A stretch of 64,000 nucleotides of DNA, taken from contig NC_079485.1 of NCBI RefSeq assembly GCF_026230105.1, forward strand, positions 21,991,572-22,055,571. The letters are read 5' to 3'. Every line of letters starts with the position of its first letter. Position 1 is the stretch's first letter. The position numbers and the translations under genes were made by a program. The notes beneath the pieces are model-generated. The model was not told the DNA's origin and ran no database searches. It worked only from the letters and a program-made list of their open reading frames with translations. Shown here piece after piece: positions 21,358 to 29,982 of this stretch. Origin of the DNA: Diorhabda sublineata. Lineage: Eukaryota; Arthropoda; Insecta; Coleoptera; Chrysomelidae.

Positions 21358-23202
21358 TATGGTAAATATCAAATTAAATATAGACCTCAGCAATAAAAGA
21401 TTAGTCAGAAATTATTCTTACATTCCAATCAAATTCAGAGCAACAACAGATATTACATTCGACTTTTCAGTAGGTCCTATAGAAAAATTATAATTTATGC
21501 TCGTTTTTATATGAAACGGAGTGAAATGAATTTAGGAGAATTACATATGCCAGAAACTTCAACTATAACTAAAAAGTTTATGCAATAATAGAAATTACTA
21601 ATTTAAGCGACAAAATAGTCTAAGTAATTTCATTTAAATCAACCTATTATCGCAAATTTATTTGCATCCTCGGAATACGAGATTCGCAATTTTAATTTTA
21701 CCGATAAACTAAACTGAAAAAAATCAGATGATAAACAGTAAGAAGATATAAATAATTTATCAAGGACAGATCATATGAACTCTGGAGAGAAAAATAGAGT
21801 TATAAAATTATGTCGAGGACTTTCGGATATTTTCTTAAAACCCGGAGACCCATTAAATTTTACATTCAATAAAAACTACAGACGAAATTGCCGTTCATAC
21901 AAAATCTTTCTGATATACTTATGGCCGCATTTGGAGTCAACTTTTGCGTCTTGTAATTGGTTACCGTAAACTCAACGAAAAGTTAATTTCCGACAAATAT
22001 ATATGATGTTTTATATAAATTACGTAGGGCACAATAATATATCAGTACTTTTAAATTTAGCAAGTGAATTCCGTCAAATACAAATGTCACCAAAATGGCC
22101 ACTACGAATTTCCTGCATGGTATATATGGATGACATCATAATTTTTAGTATAAGTTTACAAGAGCACATCCAAGACTTATAACAAATTAAGAGAACCTCG
22201 GTTGAAGATACAATTAGATTAATGTGACTTTCTTTGCTAACAAGTCGAATATCTAGGACATATAGTGACTCCAAATCGAATAAAACCCAATACGAAGAAA
22301 AGAGAAGCTATAAGGAATCTCGCTATGCCCCGTAGACTAAAACAGATTAAATCATTTTTAGGCTTATTAGTTTATTATAGAAAATTTATTAAAAATTTCA
22401 CTAAGATAAATAAATATATGACAAATTGTTTGCAAAAAGATAACAAAGCTGAACATACCAAAGAATTCATGAACTGTTTTAATATATGTAAACATTTATT
22501 AACTTCATAACCGGTACTAAATTACCCAGACTTTAACAACCGATGCTTCAAATTACGCTTTTGGAACAGTATTGTTACAAGAAAGACATTCTATTTCATA
22601 CGCATCAAGAACTCTCAATAGTGCTATAATCAATTATTCAGCGATAGAAAAAAATTATTAACAGTGTTCTGGGGCCTCAAATATTTTAGATCTTATTTGT
22701 TCGGTCGCCAACTTCTCATTTCGACTGATAATAAACCTCTGCAATGGTTGTGTTCCTTGAAAGAGCCCAATTCATGATTAGTTAGATGGAGATTGAAATT
22801 AGAAGATTTGATTGATTTGATAAAATATTTAAAAGGTAAATCTAATTTAGCATCTGTTTATCAACAATAAACCCCAATTATGACAATAATGCATTAAAAA
22901 TGAAATCTTTAGACGTTAACGTTGCCGATTTCGAAAATATAATTCGAAGAGAAATGGGAAATTTACCGCAGAAGTAATGTAAGAATCAACAGAATTTGAT
23001 TATCTACCAGATTAATTATTAAATGAGCAGAAAATATTTTGGAAAATGAAGAAAATTATAATAAAGAGAATAATATAATATCAAATATTCAAATTAAATC
23101 TCTAAAAAATGATCTTAGGAATCCCTATCATTAGTAGAGCACCATACTCAAATAAAAATAAAGTACTATTAACATGCGGCGAAGTTGATGAAATCAAAAC
23201 TT

Positions 23203-23204
<2 letters not shown>

Positions 23205-23245
<41 letters not shown>
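23205..23245. repeat. (GA)n microsatellite
   Basis: About 41 bases of GA repeats at the junction between Gypsy-C sequence and the 3' end of the antisense LINE; it may be the LINE's 3' tail. Confidence 0.9.
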
Positions 23246-23248
<3 letters not shown>

Positions 23249-23960
23249 TGTCACGATTTGTAGACGAAAGCTTGTAAAAACTTAAAAACAAACATAAAAA
23301 TAACTAAATAAAGACACAAATAAAATAAAATTTAATATACAGAAGAAAACCACAAAGAGTAACAAAATTATAGGTAATGGTTATATGTAATAATTAGTAT
23401 ATGAGTTCATAGCAAAAATTAAACCAGTATACAGCATGTCCGGAATTAATTTATTATCATTAGAATAGAAGGCGTTTACAGAGTAGAAGGCACTTTCCAG
23501 TAAATACGCCCTTAAATTATTGCTGATTGCGAGAAAAGATGATATACATTTAATTTCAATTGGCAAATGATGGTGCATTTTTTTGCATTGTAAAATATTA
23601 AATCCTTAACTAATTCTGAACGTGGAATAGGTCATGCTCCGCGTTCCTAAGTGCATAGCCGTGCAACGATATTTCTGGAATTCGAGAATCGTGCTTACGA
23701 ATTAGGCAAATGGATTCAAAGATAAATAAGGAAGGAGGCGTCAGAATTTTTTATGTTTTAAAGAAATCCCTGCAGTGAGGTCTGCTGTTTACTCTGAGTA
23801 AATTACTAACAGCTGTCTTTTGTAGTTTGAAGATTCGCTGAAATTGAATCGCACCACATGTACCCCAGAAGGGAAAGACTGTTAAGTTCGTTCTTTGGAA
23901 ACTGATCTCAGCGCGAAGCAGAAAAACACTTTGAAAATACACGTTTGTTCATTGTTTCAT
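23246..23960 (-). pseudogene. Jockey/CR1-type LINE, 3' end of ORF2
   Basis: Reading minus from 23960: FPFWGTCGAIQFQRIFKLQK, then NSRPHCRDFFKT, PPSLFIFESI, and after a frame change NNLRAYLLESAFYSVNAFYS near 23470-23520. This is the conserved tail of Jockey/CR1-like ORF2, where LQK-A-R, SCR-LF and LPSLFI-E motifs follow RT and the protein ends near FYSVDEF. Low-complexity 3' UTR runs down to the GA tract. It is antisense to Gypsy-C and interrupts its RNase H-integrase spacer. 5' truncated, as usual for LINEs. Confidence 0.75.
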
Positions 23961-24969
23961 CTCAAAGAAATTCAGAACAAAGTATATCAGTTTGTTAAAG
24001 AATTTCTAAATCCAAAATACGTTTTATACTTCAGAGAACCTGTTTTTTTTTTTTTAAAAAAAATAATTCGTTAAAACTCATACACTGCAGAAAACAATTA
24101 CAAGATGTTACTACCTTAGAATAACCAATACAAAACATGGAATATAATGATGTATTAAAAGAGGACATAGAGGAATAAACGAACGCAAAGCATCACTTGG
24201 TTCGAAATACTATTGGTCTAAAATGGCAGAGGATATAGAAAGTAATTGCGAAACATGTCCAAAAAATAAATATGATAGAAATCCCTCATTAGTTAAATTT
24301 AATCTCACTGCCACAGTATCTATGCCATTCGAACATATACACATAGATGTATTTAAAATTCCTAATTAATCCTATTTGGACAAGCATATTCAATCCCAAG
24401 TTTAACAGGCGTATCCATAGTTGACAATCTATTAACTTATATATCTTATCACGGTCTTCCTTATATAATTTTTACAGATTGTAGTACCGAAATCAAACAT
24501 TTTTGTGAATATAGACCTCCATTTTACTACAGCGAAAAATAGTGATTCCAACTAACGTATGGAACGCTTTGATTCCAGCCTAATTGAGCATTTAAGATGT
24601 ATACGAGATACATAAAAAACTTTGATCAACTTATAAAACACATTATTCTTTTCTGCAAAAATTCCATTCATTCTGTTACAAAATTCACTTCAATTTCAAA
24701 TAGTTAAAGGACTAAATGATTACATAGTTCTATCTTATTACGTACGGAATCATAAAGAAGCTTTCGAGATAAAAAACTACCCAAATTGGAAAAAATAGAA
24801 ATTAATAAAGATTCTGGCATAACTTTAGACACTCACAAAAGCAATTATCATTAAAATATTATTAGAAAACGAAAAGGATCCCCACTATTGTTACAGAATA
24901 ATGACAATCCAGCTGATGACGATTACAGCGATATACCTAATTTTCCAGCTGAAATGCAACGCAAAAGAT

Positions 24970-25342
24970 AATCAAGTAACTAAGTTGAGCAATACCTATC
25001 AGCTTAGGACCTTGTAAAATAATGAATTGTAAGCACATATTCATATACCATATATATTTAGCAGGAATAGTTAAACAAGAACCAAAATTTCACTAAATAC
25101 ATTAGATAGAAGAGCAGAAAATATCTACCCACATATTGGACCAATAAACGTCATGGGAAAATAGATGGCTGGCAACCTTGATTCTGATGATGAAGAGAGT
25201 TATGATTGATCACTTTAACAAATCACTATCAATATTATGGCACAATCAAAAAAAACATCAGGAAAACAGAGGAATTTCACATATCTTTGAATGATTCCAT
25301 AACATTCTACAGCACGATTTTAAAAATTAATTTAGATTGTCA

Positions 25343-25417
<75 letters not shown>

Positions 25418-25770
25418 TCCATTACCTTTTCCAAATTAAACTCTACCCATAGTTCGGTACTATAGAAATGATAAAATACCTGCATACAATGTATAAAGAT
25501 AAGAGAGAGTAAGAGAATAAAAGAAGTAACGTTTCCAAACAATTTTCAAATTCGAAAAGGCCAATCCATGTAATTACCAAAATTATTAAATATTTAGTAC
25601 ATTTTCTGCAATAATGATCATTATCTTCCTAGTGATAACAAACCTGTAATCACTTAAAAGATATAGGAAGAATCCAACTAAAATAAAAACAAATAGAATG
25701 GAAGAGATTGAATAGGACGAAAGAAGATTGGATTCAAAAAATAACTCCATTACTTTTGAATTTCAATTGA
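24970..25770 (+). pseudogene. Gypsy-C env remnant
   Basis: Only scraps remain. Near 25100-25200 a segment corresponds to the region around the cleavage site of Gypsy-A env. A hydrophobic IMIIIFLVITNL segment near 25612-25650 is followed by a basic tail (RYRKNPTKIK), placed like the Gypsy-A transmembrane end. A TA microsatellite (25345-25412) has expanded in the middle. Envelope glycoprotein of an insect endogenous retrovirus, non-functional. Confidence 0.6.
25345..25412. repeat. (TA)n microsatellite
   Basis: Uninterrupted TA run inside the Gypsy-C env remnant. Confidence 0.97.
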
Positions 25771-25773
25771 AGG

Positions 25774-25950
25774 AGTTACCGACTGTTAATCTTTTATAAA
25801 GTAATCAAAATAGTAAGCATATATTTTATTATATATACTTGTATTTCGCAGACTTTAACTGATTTTATAACTTTTGTTCAGTTAATGTATATTGTCTTAA
25901 CAAACAATCAATTGCGCGATAAGTTTGAATAAAATAATGTATTTAAAAAT
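25774..25950 (+). repeat. 3' LTR of Gypsy-C (right end uncertain)
   Basis: Starts AGTTACCGACTGTTAATC after a purine run (TTGAAGG), then AGCATATATTTTATTATATA and TGTTCAGTTAATG as in the 5' LTR. The end is diverged and could not be placed exactly. Confidence 0.6.
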
Positions 25951-26277
25951 GACTATATAGAGAAACATTTATGACTTATACCATCTATTTCTACTTTAAT
26001 GTTACAAGTACATTTTGATAAAATGAATGATAAAAAAAAATAATTTGTAGAATGGAAAACGGAAAGCTACTTCAGTCAAAGATAAGTTAAAAACTTGGAA
26101 TATCTATGGGAGATGAGTGCACATAATTAAATAAAAGAACTTTTTGGAAGTGTTGACAGAAAAAAATCTAACAAACGAAATATAATTAGTCACATTTTAT
26201 AAAATATGTTTGATTATTTTGTACAATTTTATGGAATAATTATTTTCAATAGTTAGTATAAATGTTTGTAAACTTAC

Positions 26278-26405
26278 GTCATCGTGATGGTACCAAAAAA
26301 TATATGCGGGCGGCTCTGGGCTGAATTTTATAGAACAAGTTAAATTGATAGTACTGCCCTTATCTACATGTAAATCTGGTCCTCCCAAAATTTGAGCAGT
26401 AGGAA
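26278..26405 (-). CDS. dpr: Dpr-family Ig protein, exon for first half of Ig domain 2
   Basis: After acceptor TATTTTTAG (reading minus, ending at 26406) the exon encodes PTAQILGGPDLHVDKGSTIN, LTCSIKFSPEPPAYIFWYHH and DD before donor GTAAGT. LTC gives the strand-B cysteine and FWYHHDD the strand-C tryptophan region of a Dpr second Ig domain; this run is among the most conserved in the family. It splices in phase to VISYDSSRGG at 18026. The preceding exon (end of Ig domain 1, normally carrying YECQVST-like sequence) was not found to the right up to 64000. Confidence 0.95.
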
Positions 26406-27083
26406 CTAAAAATAAACAAAATACATCATGATGTGTCATCACCGAAGATAGTTGGGTAATGAATGATGAATGAAATAAAACTTTTTTTTTAATATAAAAT
26501 ACATTTTAATTTTGATACCAAATCACATTGATTTGGAGAGATATTCGGAGACGGTACTAGTTTTCACATTGTGAAATATATTTTTATCAGTTGCATGCTG
26601 TTGTTATTTACTCATTTTATTTGAAATCAAATATGCAGAAACAAATCGTAAGCATAAACCTGTTATACGTAAGGATCGTTTATATTTTCATTATTTTGTG
26701 AGTTCTTTTTATAGAAAAAATATTGAGTAGTTATCTTCAATGTTTAATATCATTCCAATTTGGTTGATAAAACCACATGAGGACCTATTTTTGTGTGATT
26801 TTTGCCTTAATTTCCCATTTTTCCAACACAGCGCTTCTCTTCTTTTTCAATGATTCTCTACTATGGTCGAGATGAAATCTACACTCCTTGTTTTGCTTTG
26901 TCGTCAATTTCTTTGGTTGAACTTATTCAGATACCTTCCCGTGCTCACATATTTGATCTTTTGTCCATTTATGCGTATATATTCTTTCACACATTCTCAC
27001 CATTTTCATTAATAAAATCATGTTTGCTTTTCTCCTGTGGGAAATATCGAATGAAATTCATACTATCAAAAACCAATATATAA
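26406..27083. other. No gene recognised; probable dpr intron
   Basis: AT-rich. A 77-codon plus-strand frame (26850-27083) has no recognisable motif. Confidence 0.4.
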
Positions 27084-27290
27084 ATGACACTGGACATGAG
27101 TTTGGAGTTTGTCGATTCTTGTTTCCTCTATAGTAGCACATTATGTAATGGATTTCATATTGGACTTTGTTATATCTGTTTTGCCATTCAAGCTAATCAT
27201 TATTATTCTTATCATCAAGCAATTATTATTCTTATCACTCACGTAATATCTTCAAGATTGTTTCAGAAAAACAGATGAAAGATAGGGTTC
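27084..27290 (+). pseudogene. Penelope-like element RT fragment
   Basis: HYVMDFILDFVISVLPFKLI (about 27136-27200, with a frame change) matches YVMDYILDLVISVLPFKLL of the PLE piece at 52410. It stops before YVDD and is followed by a short duplicated ATTATTATTCTTATCA motif. Relic only. Confidence 0.7.
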
Positions 27291-27717
27291 TTGAAATTTC
27301 TTACTTCAGACCAGTATTATCTATCCAACTTATTGTAACAATATTATCTTACCTATTTCTCCACCTTTACAATATAAAAAATCGGTTACACCTGAACTTT
27401 CAGGAATATTTGAACGATATAATCTGAATGTAGCTTGCAAATAAAATTTGACACTTCAAAACGAATTTGGTGGAATAAAAGATAAAACATCAATCAATAA
27501 ATTGTTTGCCTCCTACGTTTTATATGAAACTTTTAAATTTTTGACAATGAAAGGCCTGTTTTTGGCTGATTCAAATAACGCTAGTGTAATCTATACTTTT
27601 AAAAAATACTATGAAAAATTCAACATTAGTAAACAACTAATTCTACCTAACCTATAGAATTCAACTTGTTCATAAAGATCCAACCTAATCTAACCTAAAA
27701 ATTAAATGTACTTCGAA

Positions 27718-27761
<44 letters not shown>
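27718..27761. repeat. (TA)n microsatellite
   Basis: Uninterrupted TA run separating family-B-like sequence (ACCTAACCTATAG, AACCTAATCTAACCTAAAAA near 27645-27700) from the PLE piece to the right. Confidence 0.95.
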
Positions 27762-27763
<2 letters not shown>

Positions 27764-28260
27764 GCATCTAAATGTTCTCTTGGTCTATTTTCTAAATACT
27801 GAGAGGTTTGCCTTATGTAGACAGCGTAACAATTAGTACAAGGCATTTGATATATAATATTACTTCTTTGGTTTTTTGGTGATTTTAATTTAGTGAAATA
27901 TTTGGATAATGTATTATGTCCTCTATGACTTATACTAATATCATATTTATTGAAATAATTCGATAATTGTTGGGAAAGTCCTTGTACATATGGTAAGGAA
28001 AAATGTTTTATGTTTTGATGTTTCGTTTCTGTTTTGTTTTTAAATTGATGTAGTATCTGTTTATCTTTTTCTTGAATATGTTATTTATCATTTTTTCCGG
28101 ATAATTATTTCCTTTCAATGCAGTTTTTGTTTTTTGAATAGCTAAGCATCTAAATTAAGGATCTGATAGTTAGACAGATCTATCAGCCAAACTTATTATC
28201 ACTGATCTTTTTTGTGACATAGGATTAAGTTGGAATTTCTGAAACCGTTGGCGATATTTT
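27762..28260 (-). pseudogene. Penelope-like element C-terminal half with GIY-YIG endonuclease
   Basis: Reading minus from about 28240: NPMSQKRSVIISLADRSV, then ALKGNNYPEKMINNIFKKKI near 28120-28070, then SLPYVQGLSQQLSNYFNKYD near 27990, and finally IIYQMPCTNCYAVYIRQTSQ near 27860-27800. That order (connector, PYV motif, GIY-YIG nuclease with CxxC) is the Penelope design. YIRQ replaces the usual YIGQ, and a stop interrupts near 28080. The N-terminus and RT are missing, so it is a truncated copy directly downstream of the hammerhead-like motif. Confidence 0.88.
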
Positions 28261-28308
28261 TATTGAATATACTGATTACACCACCACTACACCAACACTA
28301 ACAATTAC

Positions 28309-28362
28309 ACTGTCTGACGCGCGTTTCGATAACCAAGTTATCGTCTTCAGAGATTGAAGGTA
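28309..28362 (-). ncRNA. Hammerhead-ribozyme-like motif of the PLE
   Basis: Reading minus: CTGAAGA, a stem GATAAC/GTTATC closed by TTG, GAAAC, GCGC, then GTC followed by AGA that can pair with the TCT before CTGAAGA. This matches the order of a type I hammerhead (CUGANGA, stem II, GAAA, short stem III, GUC cleavage site, stem I). One extra C lies between CUGAAGA and stem II, and stem I is only about three pairs. Hammerheads are known in PLE terminal repeats, and the location directly upstream of a PLE ORF fits. Activity is not established. Confidence 0.5.
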
Positions 28363-28382
28363 AACTGTTTACGCAACCAAAT

Positions 28383-28997
28383 CTAGTAAATAAGGGGGTG
28401 TTCCAGTAATACAAACTCTAAATCATGAATTTTTTGCTTAGCAACATGAGATTTGTGTGTAGGGGCGTTGTTTTGCAAAAACAAAACACCTTTGAATAGC
28501 TTTCCGCGTCTTTTCTCGTCAATTTTTCCCCATAGAGTGGTCAGTGATGTCGAATAGTAATCTCCAGTTATTCTTCTACCCTTATTCAAATTTCAAAAAA
28601 CTGAAGCAAAAACTTTTCCAGCAGATTTTTCCCACGAAACTTCTTAGGTCTTGGGGAACCAGAGTGTCGCCATTTCATCGATTGTTCCATTGTTTCTGGA
28701 TCGTAGAAATGTGCCCAAGTCTCATCAATAGTAACAATTCGCTTTAAGAAGTCTACATCGTTTCCAAATTGAGCACAGATCGAACGCGATGCTTCTACGC
28801 TTGCACGCTTTTGGTCAACATTCAAACATTTGGGCATCCATTTTGCAGCAATTTTTCTTATGTCCAAATTGACGTGAACTATATGATGAACGCGTTCGTA
28901 TGAAATATTCAGTTCTTTAGATATCCGTTTTAGCTCAATTCGACGGTCTGATAAAATCATGTCATGAAATGCATCGATATTTTCGGGGATTGACACA
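28383..28997 (-). pseudogene. Mariner transposase, catalytic part (split by Gypsy-A)
   Basis: Reading minus from 28996: SIPENIDAFHDMILSDRRIE, YERVHHIVHVNLDIRKIAAK, first catalytic motif TIDETWAHFYDPET near 28725, SGSPRPKKF, then after a frameshift near 28590 RRITGDYYSTSLTTLWGKID and LFLQNNAPTHKSHVA near 28470. The second Asp motif should be LQDNAP; here it is Asn, which removes a metal ligand. The 5' half of the same gene is at 35409-35770, beyond the inserted retrotransposon. The tail ends at LLEHPLIY near 28383, before the SPDLAP motif. Confidence 0.93.
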
Positions 28998-29162
28998 AGT
29001 TACATATGAAGTAACAGCTGATAACATATAATAAATGTGATGACTTCGCGGAAACGTGGAAGATAATAAAAACTGCATTTCTTTTAATAATTCATTCTCT
29101 GTTCTAACTTTACTTAATAAACATATATTGTAATTGTAAATTCGAAGTTTTAATATATAATT
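28998..29162 (+). repeat. 5' LTR of Gypsy-A
   Basis: 165 bp, AGTTACATATGAAG ... AATATATAATT. It lacks a 21-base block (about TTTTTGTTTTTAAAAATCCA) present in the 3' LTR and in the LTR at 43579-43764; otherwise nearly the same. Confidence 0.93.
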
Positions 29163-29178
29163 GGCGCAGTCAGTAGGA
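29162..29178 (+). other. Primer binding site of Gypsy-A
   Basis: TGGCGCAGTCAGTAGGA overlaps the last LTR base by one. It differs by one base from the tRNA-Ser primer site of 17.6/297-type elements. Confidence 0.85.
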
Positions 29179-29213
29179 TACGCACAGGTTTCGAAAGTGA
29201 ACAGTTTCGCATT

Positions 29214-29980
29214 GTGCCGGAAGTGAAATTCGCGGAAAAAGTGTGCCAAATAAACCATTATGATAAAACTGCACTTAGTACTTTTATAGCAGGTTGTAGT
29301 GGTACCTTAAGAAATAACTTGCATCTTAAAAATCCAGCCTCACTGGAAGATACAATGGCCTATCTGAACGAATTTGAAAACTTTGAAAAATTATATGGCA
29401 ATCTAAATGACAATAACCGAGCAACGACGTCCAGATTTAATAGTAATTATCGACAACCTTATTCACAACCAAGATACTATCCTGAAAACGAAACACAACC
29501 TTCTTTCCAACAACCCTATCATTCTGTTGACAATAATAAACCAGTTAATCAATTCCCCAGTCAACCTATTAACATCCAACCTAGACAAATGCCCCCCAGA
29601 CAATACCCGACGAACAAACAAGTATTCGGACCTCCACAAAACGTTTTCAGACCAAACCAAAAACCCATGCACCAACTTCCTAAACCAACACCTATGTCAA
29701 CGACTTCAAGAAATTCTTAAGAAATTCTTCCACATTATCACAAAGACAAAGATGGCCAAATAATAACAATTATAATCGAAATCAACAATTTCGAAATTCT
29801 GGACAGAATTCAAATTTTACTTCCGAAGAGCTATTCACAAACGATTACGACCAATCAGACGAACAACATTACTATCAAAATCAAAATACGGACGATAATG
29901 ACCAAAATCAAATGTACTATAACTATGACAAGACAGAAAATGAAAATTTTATCCAAACGAGCCAACAACAAGGAATACCT
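29214..29980 (+). pseudogene. Gypsy-A gag, C-terminal half
   Basis: Only the C-terminal half remains: ALSTFIAGCSGTLRNNLHLK, SLEDTMAYLNEFENFEKLYG, then a Gln/Pro/Asn-rich tail (PYSQPRYYPENETQPSFQQP). The 5' half is absent: gag sequence starts about 50 bases after the primer site. A stop at 29718 is followed by a continuing Asn/Gln-rich remnant in another frame to about 29980. No zinc knuckle, as in other errantivirus Gags. Confidence 0.8.
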
Positions 29981-29982
29981 TA

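Larger units (their letters stand above)
20880..24610 (+). pseudogene. Gypsy-C pol remnant (protease to integrase)
   Basis: Protease LLIDTGCTKSLIR is near 20933. RT pieces: SGEKNRVIKLCRGLSDIFLK at 21781 and VYMDDIIIFS near 22122; several motifs between them are deleted. RNase H-side tether: KSFLGLLVYYRKFIKNF near 22345, then TTDASNYAFG near 22537 and LVRWRLKLED near 22781. Integrase: GHRGINERKASLGSKYYWSK near 24158, CETCPKNKYDRNP, and PFEHIHIDVFKIP containing the first catalytic Asp, near 24330. Stops interrupt every part. The protease region carries the hAT MITE, and the RNase H-integrase spacer carries the antisense LINE. Confidence 0.85.
19525..25950 (+). mobile_element. Gypsy-C: old env-bearing gypsy element inside the dpr intron
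   Basis: Errantivirus-like layout: 5' LTR, primer site, gag, protease, RT, RNase H, integrase, env, 3' LTR. Coding remnants are most like Gypsy-A at 28998-35408 (shared motifs in gag, RT and integrase), but stops occur every few dozen codons. It is antisense to dpr. Two later insertions interrupt it: a hAT MITE (21149-21357) and an antisense LINE end (about 23205-23960). The right end is approximate. Confidence 0.85.
18027..26277 (-). other. dpr intron inside Ig domain 2, filled by Gypsy-C
   Basis: 8.25 kb, donor GTAAGT reading minus at 26277 and acceptor TAG at 18027. It contains Gypsy-C (19525-25950) on the opposite strand. The part 18027-19524 holds no gene or repeat I recognise; a 98-codon plus-strand frame at 18355-18651 shows no motif. 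Confidence 0.85.

Noticed and set aside
25170..25210. CTGATGATGAAG near 25178 as a second hammerhead
   Set aside because: No GAAA or GTC partner at suitable spacing; it is part of decayed env sequence.
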